From positions 1 to 64,000 of the forward strand of contig JADKAW010000039.1 in the NCBI GenBank assembly GCA_016719055.1: a stretch of 64,000 nt of DNA, given 5' to 3'. Every line of letters begins with the position of its first letter. The first letter of the stretch is position 1. The notes beneath the pieces are model-generated. The model was not told where the DNA came from and did no database searches. It was given only the letters and a program-made list of their open reading frames with translations. Positions 1 to 8,493 of this stretch are shown here, piece by piece. The position numbers and the translations under genes are program-made. This stretch comes from Candidatus Rhodoferax mariagerensis. GTDB lineage: Bacteria; Pseudomonadota; Gammaproteobacteria; Burkholderiales; Burkholderiaceae_C.

Positions 1-20
1 TGGGCAATCCACCGAAGTTA
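1..20 (+). repeat. Left terminal inverted repeat of the IS
   Basis: TGGGCAATCCACCGAAGTTA; bases 2-20 match the reverse complement of 1367-1385 without mismatch. The outermost base differs (T here, a G equivalent at the other end). Similarity stops abruptly on the inner side, as expected for a true IS terminus. Confidence 0.85.
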
Positions 21-142
21 CCGTGTCACCCCTTGTAAGCCAGATTTGGATGGTTTCACATGATTTTTCGGTCGTGTGCTTGCGATCAGACAGTTGTCTA
101 TGGGAGTTTGCCCCCAACAGTTCAAACGCCTTTCCCAAAGAG

Positions 143-1256
143 TCACCAGACAGCCCAACCCCAACACCATACGCGGCAGCAGGCGCTGCAAACATGGTGC
201 GGCGTAGGCGCGGTTACATGTACGCTGCTTGTCCTGTAAACCCGCTGCCGCTGACGCGCCCATGCACACCAAAGAAGCCAAATGTCAGCCAACACCTTGG
301 TGCACATCGACCATCAGCGCATGCTGCGTCAGCCCCTGAGACGCTCTCGAGTTTGCAGCGATGCTTGAGGCGTTTAAAGGCCTCCTCAATACGCCAGCGC
401 TCATGGTAAAGCTCACCAAAAGCTGCTGTCGGGACTTGGCTGTCTGGCAAATTGGTCGCCATCACCCGCACAAGCCCATTGGGCGTCACACACTTGACCA
501 GCCGGACCCGCGGTGCAGCACCAGAACAGCCATAATCTTCGCAGTCCCACTGGTTGGGCTTATTGAGCGTGACCGTGGCATCCACCTGATCGCTGCGCTC
601 AAAGGTGCGTACCTCTGCCCAACCACCACTGGACTTCTCGCAGCGCATGCAAAACCGAATATAGTGCTCAGTCAAATACGCCACCAGCCAAGCTGCCGGA
701 TAGCCCCGATCAAGGATCAAACATCATCAGGCCCCAGGCACAACAGCGACTCAAACAGCATCTGCCGCTCAGCGCCATCGGCACCATGCACGCTGGCGTG
801 CAGCGTCAATTCAGCGCCCGGCAGATACAAGACAAACAAGCGTTGATCAGCTTGGGCATGGAACCTTGTGGTGAAACAGGGGCGAATCGCAGGCATCAGC
901 ACCGAGGCATCGCCTGCCACCAAACGCAGACCGTGCCAACGAGGGACCAAGCCCAACGCGTCGGCGGTTTTGACCACAAAGGTGTTCAAGTGCTCCAAAC
1001 AAGTCCAGGACAACTTGTCTCGTGCTTGAGCAAAACCACGATCAGTTATGCCACGCTGCCAGTCGCCGTCAACAGACAAGCTACCAAAGAAGGAGTCGAG
1101 CATGACCTGCTGTGAAGACGCTCGCATGGAAAGCAAAGCGCCAATCAGCTTGGGCAAAGGCAACTTGCCAGTGCGCGTGAAGGCATTGGGGGAGTCAGGG
1201 TGGCGGGCATCGGCGAAAATTCCGCCGAATTGATGCGATCGGTGAGTTTGGAGAAA
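143..1256 (-). pseudogene. IS4-type DDE transposase, multiply frameshifted
   Basis: The reading frame begins upstream of 1163 without an ATG (in-frame residues HPDSPNAFTRTGKLPLP are typical of IS4 N-termini) and runs to a stop at 717. It resumes in another frame from about 720 to about 310, then shifts at least once or twice more before a stop near 143. The catalytic features are recognisable across the pieces: first Asp in AGDASVL, second Asp in ILDRGYPAAW, and the signature YHERWRIEEAFKRLK, which fits Y-x2-R-x3-E-x6-K of IS4 enzymes. The first junction needs one extra T to join DDV to LILDRG. Several independent indels, not one, separate the pieces, so this is a pseudogene and not a programmed frameshift product. 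Poor sequence quality is the alternative. Confidence 0.85.
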
Positions 1257-1366
1257 AGAGAACTAAGGGTTAACCCTATATTTTGTTGACATATTCAGTT
1301 CCAATTTTTTGGGGCAATTTAAAATAAATTCAACTAAATCAACAGCTTACGAGGAATATTTTACCT

Positions 1367-1386
1367 TAACTTCGGTGGATTGCCCC
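1367..1386 (-). repeat. Right terminal inverted repeat of the IS
   Basis: TAACTTCGGTGGATTGCCCC, the inverted partner of positions 1-20. It lies about 80 bp before a dispersed intergenic repeat and about 115 bp before the end of engB, so the element inserted downstream of engB and interrupts no visible gene on this side. Confidence 0.85.
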
Positions 1387-1467
1387 AGTGGGGGAAGGGG
1401 CACATGCAACTGCAACTACAAATGCAACTTGCCAACCGGCTGGCGCTTGGTTTGGCTAAAAATGGCT

Positions 1468-1508
1468 CTTAGCCCTTACCGCCACTGCGTAGCACGCTAT
1501 TAAATTAA
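1468..1508 (+). repeat. Dispersed ~45-bp repeat, degenerate copy
   Basis: CTTAGCCCTTA followed by a spacer and GCGTAGCACGCTATTAAATT. It resembles the better copies at 4713-4752 and 10523-10568. The stop codon of engB (1500-1502 on the minus strand) lies inside it, so the repeat directly abuts or forms the end of the gene. Confidence 0.5.
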
Positions 1509-2219
1509 TACTGGCTCCGCTGGCACTGGCAGCACCGGATGGGCCCATTGCCACAGTAGCGTGGCCACTTCATCGATGCCCTGGCGTTTGGTGGCTGAAA
1601 ACAGCCGCACTTCGCCGCCCCCGGCTTGCAGCTTCATGATCGACAGCGCCTTGGTTTGCTCGGAGCGGGTCAGCTTGTCGGCCTTGGTTAGCACCACCAG
1701 AAATTTGAGGCCTTCTTCAACCCGTGGGCGCACCACGTCCAGCAAGATTTCGTCCAGATCAGTCAGGCCGTGGCGCGGGTCGCACATCAGCACAATGGCT
1801 TTGAGGTTTTCGCGCGTGACCAGATAGTTGGCCATCACCTGCTGCCAGCGAATCTTGTCCTGCCTGGGCACGGCGGCGTAGCCATAACCCGGCAGATCGG
1901 CCAAAACCGCGTCTGTCACGCCCTGCTTGCCGACTGAAAACAGGTTGATGTGCTGGGTGCGGCCTGGCTTTTTGGAGGCAAAGGCCAGTTGTTTTTGCTG
2001 CGTCAGGGTGTTGATGCAGGTGGACTTGCCCGCGTTGGAGCGGCCCACAAAAGCGATCTCGGGCACGCTCAAGGGCGGCAAAAAATGCAGTTGCGGGGCG
2101 GTGGTCAGAAACCTGGCAGTATGCAGCCAGCCCAGGGCCACGGCCGGTGTGAGCGTCTGGGCCGCCACGCTGCTGGCGTTGCCGGGGTTTGAATCAACCG
2201 GGCTGGAATGAATAGTCAT
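1500..2219 (-). CDS. engB: Ribosome biogenesis GTPase EngB/YihA/YsxC
   Basis: A 239-residue TRAFAC-class GTPase that assists large-subunit ribosome assembly in the cytoplasm. G1 is GRSNAGKS (about residues 59-66), G3 is DLPGYG (108-113), G4 is TKAD (178-181) and G5 is SATK near the C-terminus. Order and spacing match EngB. The start chosen is the ATG at 2219 (MTIHSSPVDS); an in-frame upstream codon would add nine unconserved residues. It is divergent from the cytochrome c4 gene with about 75 bp between start codons, which must hold both promoters. Divergent engB and cytochrome c4 genes are, from memory, a common arrangement in betaproteobacteria. Confidence 0.96.
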   Translation of the reverse strand: MTIHSSPVDSNPGNASSVAAQTLTPAVALGWLHTARFLTTAPQLHFLPPLSVPEIAFVGRSNAGKSTCINTLTQQKQLAFASKKPGRTQHINLFSVGKQGVTDAVLADLPGYGYAAVPRQDKIRWQQVMANYLVTRENLKAIVLMCDPRHGLTDLDEILLDVVRPRVEEGLKFLVVLTKADKLTRSEQTKALSIMKLQAGGGEVRLFSATKRQGIDEVATLLWQWAHPVLPVPAEPVLI

Positions 2220-2293
2220 TAAGTAAGCTACAAAGAATTGACGCATTGTAGAATCGGCTCGTTTTGCATCTCAGACCTGACCCGATACCCACT

Positions 2294-2920
2294 ATGAAGC
2301 TCCTTGCCACTCTCGTGTTCGCAGCAACAACAGCTGCGACGGCTTTTGTTTGCTCTGCAGCAGAGACCGCCGCGCCAGCCAAACCTGATCTGGCCAAGGG
2401 CGAGGCAAGTTTTGCAGCGGTGTGTGCCGCCTGCCACGCGCCTGACGGCAACTCGCTGATACCGGTCAACCCCAAACTGGCCCAGCAACACCCTGAGTAC
2501 CTGCTCAAGCAGTTGCAAGAGTTCAAAGCTGGCAAACGGGCCAACGCCATCATGAACGGCATGTCGGCCGCCCTGAGTGATGACGACATGCGCAACATTG
2601 CCTATTTTGTCGGCGCCAAAAAAGCCACACCCGGTGCAGCCGCCAACAAGGAAACCCTGGCGCTGGGCGAGCGCATCTACCGCGGCGGCATTGCTGACCG
2701 CAAGATCCCGGCCTGCGCCGGCTGCCACAGCCCCAACGGTGCCGGTGTTCCTGCCCAGTATCCCCGCCTGAGTGGCCAGCATGCCGACTACGCTGCGGCA
2801 CAACTCGTCGCGTTTCGCGATGGTGTGCGCCAAAACAGCATACAGATGACACAAATTGCCGCCAAGCTCAACGACCGCGAGATCAAGGCCGTGGCCGACT
2901 ACGTGGCGGGCCTGCGCTAA
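2294..2920 (+). CDS. Dihaem cytochrome c4
   Basis: A periplasmic electron carrier of 208 residues with two CxxCH haem c sites, CAACH (about residues 44-48) and CAGCH (141-145), in two similar halves, each with a downstream Met as likely axial ligand (MNGM near 87-90 and IQMTQ near 191). A Sec-type leader (MKLLATLVFAATTAATAF) precedes a cleavage region ending near ASA/SAAE. The ATG at 2294 is chosen because it opens the signal peptide; the in-frame TTG at 2264 would add unrelated residues. Cytochromes c4 pass electrons to terminal oxidases. The gene ends in a clear intrinsic terminator at 2951-2973, so it is probably monocistronic. Confidence 0.95.
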   Translation: MKLLATLVFAATTAATAFVCSAAETAAPAKPDLAKGEASFAAVCAACHAPDGNSLIPVNPKLAQQHPEYLLKQLQEFKAGKRANAIMNGMSAALSDDDMRNIAYFVGAKKATPGAAANKETLALGERIYRGGIADRKIPACAGCHSPNGAGVPAQYPRLSGQHADYAAAQLVAFRDGVRQNSIQMTQIAAKLNDREIKAVADYVAGLR

Positions 2921-2950
2921 CCCAGGCGCATTCTTGAGGCTTGCCAACAG

Positions 2951-2973
2951 GGCCGCGTTTGCGGCCTTTTTTT
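2951..2973 (+). terminator. Intrinsic terminator after cytochrome c4
   Basis: GGCCGC-GTTT-GCGGCC followed immediately by TTTTTTT: a perfect 6-bp GC-rich stem with a 4-nt loop and T-tract, about 30 bp after the stop codon. Confidence 0.92.
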
Positions 2974-3094
2974 CGTCGGTCGTCATGACAGGTCGCTAAC
3001 AAGGGGGGCTTGTCTGGCAAATTTTCGTGGCCAGCACAAGTTTTTGTAAGAACGCCTATGCTTGCCCGACCAAGCTAAAACGAGGGCTTTTTAC

Positions 3095-4078
3095 ATGTTG
3101 ATCAAATCCAGCCAGAACGGCTTTTACCACCCGCACGCCAGCGACATCACGCCGCAGGCGCTTTACCAGTCACGGCGTGACCTGCTCAAACACCTGGCCA
3201 CCGGCGTGGCCGGCGCGGCCCTGGCCAGTTGGGCATCACGCGAGGCCTTTGCGCAAAGTGGCGCGGCGGCGCTGCGCGGTGCCAAATCAGGCGTTGCCGG
3301 GGCCATGACCCTGGACAAGCTGACCGAGTACAAGCTGGCCAGCAGTTACAACAACTTTTACGAGTTTGGCACCGACAAGGCAGACCCGGCCAAAGCCGCA
3401 CATACCCTGAAAACCAGCCCGTGGACGGTCGAGGTGGAAGGCCTGGTTAAAAAACCGGCGCGTTATGCGCTGGAAGACCTGCTCAAACTCAGCGCCCAGG
3501 AAGAGCGCATTTATCGCCTGCGCTGCGTGGAAGGCTGGTCGATGGTGATTCCGTGGGTGGGTTATTCGCTGTCAGAACTGATCAAGAAGGTGGAGCCCCT
3601 GGGCAGTGCCAAGTATGTGGAATTTGTCACCCAGGCCGACCCCAGGACCATGCCCGGCATCGGCTCAAAAGTACTCGACTGGCCTTATGTGGAGGGCCTG
3701 CGCATGGACGAGGCCATGCACCCGCTGACCTTGCTGAGTTTTGGCATGTATGGCGAGGTGCTGCCCAAACAAAATGGCGCGCCGGTGCGTTTGGTGGTGC
3801 CCTGGAAATATGGCTTTAAAAGCGGCAAAAGCCTGGTCAAGATTCGGTTTACTGAAAAGCAACCTGCCACCGCCTGGAACCGGACGGCGCCGGGTGAATA
3901 TGGCTTTTTCTCCAACGTCAACCCCGACGTCGATCACCCGCGCTGGAGTCAGGCGACCGAGCGGCGCATTGGTGAGGATGGTCTGTTTGCCAAAAAGCGC
4001 AAAACACTCATGTTCAACGGCTACGAGGCGCAAGTGGGCCAGTTGTACGCCGGCATGGACCTGAAAAAGTTGTTCTGA
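3095..4078 (+). CDS. msrP: Protein-methionine-sulfoxide reductase catalytic subunit MsrP (YedY)
   Basis: A periplasmic molybdenum-cofactor enzyme that repairs oxidised methionines in envelope proteins. The ATG at 3095 gives 327 residues; an in-frame TTG at 3062 precedes it, but GAGGG about 9 bp upstream supports 3095. A twin-arginine leader is visible (SRRDLLKHLATGVAGAAL, Arg pair near residues 27-28). The Mo-ligating Cys lies in RLRCVEGWSMVIPW (about C144), followed by the sulfite-oxidase-fold segments typical of the family. The TGA stop overlaps the ATG of msrQ (TGATG), so the two subunits are translationally coupled. Confidence 0.96.
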   Translation: MLIKSSQNGFYHPHASDITPQALYQSRRDLLKHLATGVAGAALASWASREAFAQSGAAALRGAKSGVAGAMTLDKLTEYKLASSYNNFYEFGTDKADPAKAAHTLKTSPWTVEVEGLVKKPARYALEDLLKLSAQEERIYRLRCVEGWSMVIPWVGYSLSELIKKVEPLGSAKYVEFVTQADPRTMPGIGSKVLDWPYVEGLRMDEAMHPLTLLSFGMYGEVLPKQNGAPVRLVVPWKYGFKSGKSLVKIRFTEKQPATAWNRTAPGEYGFFSNVNPDVDHPRWSQATERRIGEDGLFAKKRKTLMFNGYEAQVGQLYAGMDLKKLF

Positions 4079-4716
4079 TGATGGCGGCCACACATCCGGG
4101 CAGCCTGCAGTGGGGGCGACTGCTGTTGCACCCGTGGGCCAAAGCCTGGGTTTTTGCACTGGCGCTGCTGCCTTTTGGGGCACTGGTCTGGGCGCTGGTG
4201 TTTGACCAGCTCGGTGCCAACCCGGCCGAGGCGCTGGTGCGCAGCAGTGGTGACTGGACCTTGCGCGCGTTATGCCTGGTGCTGGCGCTGACACCGCTGC
4301 GGGTCAGCCTGGGCTGGAGCGGGTTGGCACGTTTTAGGCGCATGCTGGGCTTGTTTGTGTATTTTTATGCGGCCCTGCATCTGCTGAGTTACCTGTGGTT
4401 TGACATGGGGTTTGAGCTGGCCGATGTGGTGCGCGACATTGCCAAGCGGCCGTTCATTTTGGTGGGCTTTGCAGCTTTTGTGCTGTTGACCGCGCTGGCG
4501 GTGACCTCCCACAACCGGCTGGTGCGCTGGCTCGGTGGCAAGCTGTGGAAGCGCCTGCATCAAACGGTGTACCTGGTGGCTGGGCTGGCCGTGCTGCATT
4601 TTTTCTGGATGCGGGCGGGCAAAAATGACTTTGCCGAGGTGGCTGTTTATGCCGCCCTTTTGGGCACCTTGCTGGGCTGGCGGCTGGTTAAATTTTTAAA
4701 GAAAAAAGCCTTCTAG
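4078..4716 (+). CDS. msrQ: Haem-binding membrane subunit MsrQ (YedZ)
   Basis: A 212-residue integral membrane protein with about five to six hydrophobic segments (for example around residues 25-45, 60-75, 90-110, 125-145 and 165-190). It belongs to the ferric-reductase-like transmembrane family and passes electrons from the quinone pool to MsrP. Conserved His residues sit in HLLSYLWFD, KRLHQTVYL and VLHFFW, as expected for haem ligation. It starts on the last base of the msrP stop. Its own TAG stop (4714-4716) is part of a dispersed repeat that begins at 4713, so the exact C-terminus may have been set by repeat insertion. Confidence 0.95.
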   Translation: MMAATHPGSLQWGRLLLHPWAKAWVFALALLPFGALVWALVFDQLGANPAEALVRSSGDWTLRALCLVLALTPLRVSLGWSGLARFRRMLGLFVYFYAALHLLSYLWFDMGFELADVVRDIAKRPFILVGFAAFVLLTALAVTSHNRLVRWLGGKLWKRLHQTVYLVAGLAVLHFFWMRAGKNDFAEVAVYAALLGTLLGWRLVKFLKKKAF

Positions 4717-4752
4717 CCCTTATAGTAGCTGCGCTAGAAGCTATAACTTTTG
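4713..4752 (+). repeat. Dispersed ~45-bp repeat, well-preserved copy
   Basis: CTAGCCCTTATAGTAGCTGC followed by GCTAGAAGCTATAAC and TTTTGATCA. It fills the gap between msrQ and the convergent pseudouridine synthase-like gene and supplies the msrQ stop codon. Related copies lie at 1468, 10523, 26107 (inverted) and 63632 (inverted). Confidence 0.7.
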
Positions 4753-4753
4753 A

Positions 4754-5578
4754 TCAAAACCGCTCGTGCGGCAGCAGGTAGCGCCACTGGCCTACCGGCA
4801 AATGCGCCAACCCGACGCGCCCCACACGCAAGCGTTTCATGCTGCTGATGTGTAGCCCGACGCGTTCGCACAGCCAGGCGATCAGCCCCGGGTGGGCGCC
4901 CTTGAAAGCAAAACGCAACCGGGTGCTGTTGTCACCCGTGCTGTTGATGCTGACCTTGACCTCGGGCACAGTCTGCCGGTCGCTGGCCGGCGGTGTGTTC
5001 AAACGATGCAGCATTTCGGGTGTGACGGTGCCTTGGACCTCCACCAGCAGTTCGCGCTCCAGAAAAGCCGCGTCTTCGGTCAGCTTGCGCAACACCCGCC
5101 AGTCTTGCGTGAACACCACCAGCCCGCTGGCCCCGGTCTCCAGCGGCACACAGGCGCTCAGTTTGGCAAAGTGGTGTTGCAGCACGCGCAGGCCGGACTC
5201 GTCGTCGGCCGCATGGTTGGCTACTTGCAGCAACTGTTGCGCCGGCTTGACTCGCTGATTGGCCTGCCCCGGCGCGGCCATGGCATCAAAACCCGGCGGT
5301 TTGTGCAGCAGCAACGTGACATCGGTCAGCGCCATCAGGCTGGCCTGGGGGTCCACCTGAACGGTGTGCTCGGCCACCCGCGCCATCGGCACCTCGACCA
5401 CCTGGCCGTTGACCCGCACCCAGCCGCCTTCAATGTACTGTTCAGCCTCACGGCGCGAGCAAGCCTTGAGCTGCATCACCCGCTTGGACAGGCGCTCGCC
5501 GTCGGGTGCCGGTGATGCAGGCGTTACCGGGGCTTTTGGCGGGTGGCGCTGAAGGGGTGGCTTGGACATGAAGGGCAT
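4754..5578 (-). CDS. RsuA/RluF-type pseudouridine synthase homologue with altered active site
   Basis: 274 residues: a basic, proline-rich N-terminus, an S4 RNA-binding domain (about 29-75; ERLSKRVMQLKACSRREAEQ) and a pseudouridine-synthase fold. Family members isomerise a specific rRNA uridine using the Asp of a G-R-L-D motif just before a [TS]-x-G-L-[LV] segment. The equivalent place here reads CVPLETGASGLVVFT (about residues 143-157), so Arg is replaced by Pro and the catalytic Asp by Glu. The protein may still bind RNA, but normal catalysis is doubtful. ATG at 5578 or 5569 could be the start. It is convergent with msrQ. Confidence 0.85.
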   Translation of the reverse strand: MPFMSKPPLQRHPPKAPVTPASPAPDGERLSKRVMQLKACSRREAEQYIEGGWVRVNGQVVEVPMARVAEHTVQVDPQASLMALTDVTLLLHKPPGFDAMAAPGQANQRVKPAQQLLQVANHAADDESGLRVLQHHFAKLSACVPLETGASGLVVFTQDWRVLRKLTEDAAFLERELLVEVQGTVTPEMLHRLNTPPASDRQTVPEVKVSINSTGDNSTRLRFAFKGAHPGLIAWLCERVGLHISSMKRLRVGRVGLAHLPVGQWRYLLPHERF

Positions 5579-5675
5579 GTTAACCGCTGGTCGAAGCAGA
5601 CAAGGGCTTGATCCGGCGGCTGCCGGCAGGGGGCTAAAAGCTCACGTTGAAGCACCCGGCCACACAAGGCGGTAT

Positions 5676-6497
5676 TCACGACCAGTTCAGCGGATCGAGC
5701 TGGTAAAACTGGCAAAACTCCCGGTACAAGTCCGGGTGCTCCTGGGCCATCTGGCTGCTTTGTTCAAAAAACACCTCGGACACCACGGCAAAAAACTCGG
5801 CGGGATCGGTGGCAGCATAGTCACAAAACAGGCTGGGGGCGCCGCGTGTGACCCGCGCCTGCAAGGTGGCAAATTCGGTGCCCAGCACCGCCGACCAGCT
5901 TTGGCGCTGCGCGCGCCGGGTCAGCCGGGGCGCACCATTGGCGTGGCCGGTTTCCTGATCAAGCTGGTGGGCAAACTCATGGATCGCCACGTTTTGCCCG
6001 TCGTCGACCACGGCAGCGCCCTCCAAGGTGTCCTGCCATGACAACACCACCTGGCCCTGCGACCACGATTCACCGGCCAGCACCTGGCGTGCCCGGTGCG
6101 CCACACCAATGTGATCGGTGTGGTCGCGCTCAACCACAAAGCTGCCCGGATACAGCAGAATTTGCCGCAAATTGGGGTAACAACCGGCGGGCCGGTTCAA
6201 AATCAGCAAACAGGCATGGGCCGCCACGGTCACCCGCATCTCGTCGGTCACCAGCAAGCCCTGGCAACCGATAAACACTTTTTCTGCCAGAAACACCTGC
6301 ATCTGCTGTCTGATCTGGCGCTGCAAATCTGCCGGCAGCCGCTGGTACAGCGGCACGTGTTGGCGCAATATCACACGCCAGGCGGCCGGAAAAGGCTGCT
6401 GCCGCAAGGCCTGGCGCCTGCGTTCAAGCCACCACGGCTGGCCGGCAAACCACAACACCAGCAGCACGCCGAGACAAAGAATGATGAAGGCGGGCAT
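5676..6497 (-). CDS. mtfA: MtfA-type zinc metallopeptidase (M90 family)
   Basis: 273 residues with a hydrophobic N-terminal segment (about 3-18) that may anchor it in the membrane, then a domain with the gluzincin-like motif HEFAH (about residues 173-177) and a downstream Glu in DPAEFFAVVSE (near 234). In enterobacteria MtfA binds the glucose repressor Mlc and has aminopeptidase activity; the family is widespread where Mlc is absent, so the role here is open. The ATG at 6497 is preferred because upstream in-frame residues (from 6602) look non-coding and overlap the inverted repeat in the intergenic region. Divergent from the DUF1800 gene. Confidence 0.9.
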   Translation of the reverse strand: MPAFIILCLGVLLVLWFAGQPWWLERRRQALRQQPFPAAWRVILRQHVPLYQRLPADLQRQIRQQMQVFLAEKVFIGCQGLLVTDEMRVTVAAHACLLILNRPAGCYPNLRQILLYPGSFVVERDHTDHIGVAHRARQVLAGESWSQGQVVLSWQDTLEGAAVVDDGQNVAIHEFAHQLDQETGHANGAPRLTRRAQRQSWSAVLGTEFATLQARVTRGAPSLFCDYAATDPAEFFAVVSEVFFEQSSQMAQEHPDLYREFCQFYQLDPLNWS

Positions 6498-6569
6498 GGT
6501 GGGTGATGTTTCAAAATTGTCAAACAGGCTGTTAGCTGGGCACCCGTGGTGGATTTTCAATAGCGCTGG

Positions 6570-6597
6570 CATGCACCCCTGTTTCGGCAGGTGCATG
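6570..6597. promoter_or_regulatory. Inverted repeat in the mtfA/DUF1800 divergent promoter region
   Basis: CATGCACC and GGTGCATG form a perfect 8-bp inverted repeat with a 12-nt spacer. An inner CCTG...CAGG pair could extend the stem in an alternative register. It lies between the divergent starts at 6497 and 6711 and could be an operator shared by both genes. No T-tract follows, so it is not an obvious terminator. Confidence 0.45.
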
Positions 6598-6710
6598 ATC
6601 ACACGCTGTTGGTAACAATGATGTACACCTGTAACTTATTGCAACAGTCGCCAGCGGTAACCCACTTGTCCGCTACCATTCCAGTGACGTTATTTAATCG
6701 GGCCGTTTTG

Positions 6711-8486
6711 ATGACCACCGAAACCATGGATTTCCCACAGGCCAGCCGCCCTGCGCCAGCTACTGACGTTCATTGCGATGCTGCCTTGAGCGCGTCACTG
6801 GCTACAGCTGCTGGCGCGTTGCTGGCTGGCGGTGCCGGCGGGGCTAACGCTGCGACGCCGGTCGATCCAACGCCGGCTAGTGCCAGTTATTACCCCAATG
6901 CCACGACTGATGCAGAGGCCGCACGCTTTTTGCTGCAGGCGCAGTTTTCTGCGAACCAAACCGAAATTTCCTCCGTCAGAGCCGCAGGCTACGCCAGCTG
7001 GTTGCAGCAGCAAATGGCCCAACCCGTGTCGACATCGGGCTGGACCTGGCTGGACAGTCAGGGTTATGGCAATGTGCAAAATCCTGCCAACTACTACGAC
7101 AGCACGGCACCGGCCGACTACATGATCTGGAACCAGCTCATGGCGTCGCCCGACGCCGTGCGTAAACGCTGCGCCCTGGCGCTGTCAGAGTTTTTTGTGG
7201 TGTCGTCCAGCGGCTTGGATTTCAGCTGGCGCAGCCACGCTGCGGCGTACTACTGGGACACCCTCAACACGCATGCCTTTGGCAACTACCGCAATCTGCT
7301 TGAGGCCATCACGCTGAATGTGGCCATGGGCTATTACCTCAACACCAAAGGCAACAAAAAAGCCGATGGCAAAGGCAGCCAGCCCGACGAAAACTATGCC
7401 CGCGAGGTCATGCAGCTGTTCAGCATTGGGCTGGTGTTGCTCAACGCCGATGGCACGCCACAGCTCACCAACGGTAGCACCACCGACAGCTACACGGCCG
7501 GTGATATCAGCAATCTGGCCCAGGTGTTTACCGGTTATGACGTGGACCAGAGCCAGAACGTGATCACCCTGATCCCGCAAACCGGCGGTGGTACTCGAAA
7601 AGTGGGCAACACCGCCTTTGCCCGGCTGCCGATGGTGCAAACCGGCAACAACCATTCCTTTTTGGCGGCCACGTTTTTGGGGGTCACGATCCCGGCCAAC
7701 ACTTCTGCCAGCGCGGCGCTCAAAACCGCGCTTGACACCCTGTTCAACCACCCCAACACCGCACCGTTCTTTGGCAAACAGATGATCCAGCGACTGGTTA
7801 CCAGCAACCCGAGCCCGGCTTATGTGGCGCGCGTGGCGTCAGCCTTTGTCAACAACGGCCAGGGTGTGCGGGGTGATCTGGCAGCTGTCTGGCAGGCGAT
7901 CTTGCTGGACGACGAGGCACGGGGACCGGACGGTCTGACCCAGCCCGCCTTTGGCAAGCTGCGCGAACCCATGGTCCGGCTGGTGCAGTGGGCACGCACT
8001 TTTTTCCTCGTCTCTAAAAATGGTTTGTGGAAGGTTGGCGACCTGAGCAATGCGGCCACACAACTGGGGCAAAGTGCGCTGCGTTCGCCGTCGGTCTTCA
8101 ATTTTTTCCGCCCGGGTTACGTGCCGCCTGGCACCTCCCTGAGTGCGGGTTCGGTGGCACCTGAGTTTCAGCTGGTCAATGAAAGCAGCGTCGGCGGCTA
8201 TCTCAACTACATGATGGGAGTAATTTCCAACGGCATCAGTTCAGGTGACATCAGGGCGGATTACAACCGGGAACTGGCCTGGGTGACCGATGCCAGCACC
8301 CTGGTGCAACAGCTCAACCTGCTGATGTGCGCCGGCCAGCTGTCGCCAGCCACGCAGTCGCTGATGGTGACCGCCCTGAATGCCACCGCGGTCACCGCCG
8401 GTAGCAGTGATGCCGCCAAGCGCAACCGCATCTGTGCTGCGGTGCTGATGGTGATGGCCAGTGCCGAATACCTGATTCAGAAATAA
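6711..8486 (+). CDS. DUF1800 family exported protein
   Basis: 591 residues from the ATG at 6711 (6726 is an alternative). A hydrophobic, Ala/Gly-rich stretch near residues 25-45 (SASLATAAGALLAGGAGG) suggests export, though no clean Arg pair is seen. The body matches DUF1800: paired residues such as NYAREVMQLFSIGL and QVFTGYD, and a C-terminal region with SVFNFFRPGYVPPG. DUF1800 proteins are of unknown function and are nearly always encoded beside DUF1501 proteins, as here (7 bp apart). The conserved pairing suggests a two-component extracytoplasmic complex. Confidence 0.9.
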   Translation: MTTETMDFPQASRPAPATDVHCDAALSASLATAAGALLAGGAGGANAATPVDPTPASASYYPNATTDAEAARFLLQAQFSANQTEISSVRAAGYASWLQQQMAQPVSTSGWTWLDSQGYGNVQNPANYYDSTAPADYMIWNQLMASPDAVRKRCALALSEFFVVSSSGLDFSWRSHAAAYYWDTLNTHAFGNYRNLLEAITLNVAMGYYLNTKGNKKADGKGSQPDENYAREVMQLFSIGLVLLNADGTPQLTNGSTTDSYTAGDISNLAQVFTGYDVDQSQNVITLIPQTGGGTRKVGNTAFARLPMVQTGNNHSFLAATFLGVTIPANTSASAALKTALDTLFNHPNTAPFFGKQMIQRLVTSNPSPAYVARVASAFVNNGQGVRGDLAAVWQAILLDDEARGPDGLTQPAFGKLREPMVRLVQWARTFFLVSKNGLWKVGDLSNAATQLGQSALRSPSVFNFFRPGYVPPGTSLSAGSVAPEFQLVNESSVGGYLNYMMGVISNGISSGDIRADYNRELAWVTDASTLVQQLNLLMCAGQLSPATQSLMVTALNATAVTAGSSDAAKRNRICAAVLMVMASAEYLIQK

Positions 8487-8493
8487 GAGGCCC

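Larger units (their letters stand above)
1..1386 (-). mobile_element. IS4-family-like insertion sequence, decayed
   Basis: The element is bounded by a 19-bp perfect inverted repeat: positions 2-20 are the reverse complement of 1367-1385. About 1.39 kb between the ends fits the usual size of IS4-group elements. The only gene inside is a frameshifted DDE transposase on the minus strand. About 110 bases of AT-rich sequence lie between the transposase 5' end and the right terminal repeat. The left end coincides with the window edge, so a target-site duplication cannot be tested. The transposase is broken, so this copy should not move by itself, although intact ends could be used by a transposase supplied in trans. 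Confidence 0.85.

Noticed and set aside
717..723. Programmed frameshift in the IS transposase
   Set aside because: A -1 shift would join the first two parts, but the site is not a slippery heptamer and further independent frame breaks follow, so decay or sequence error is the better explanation.
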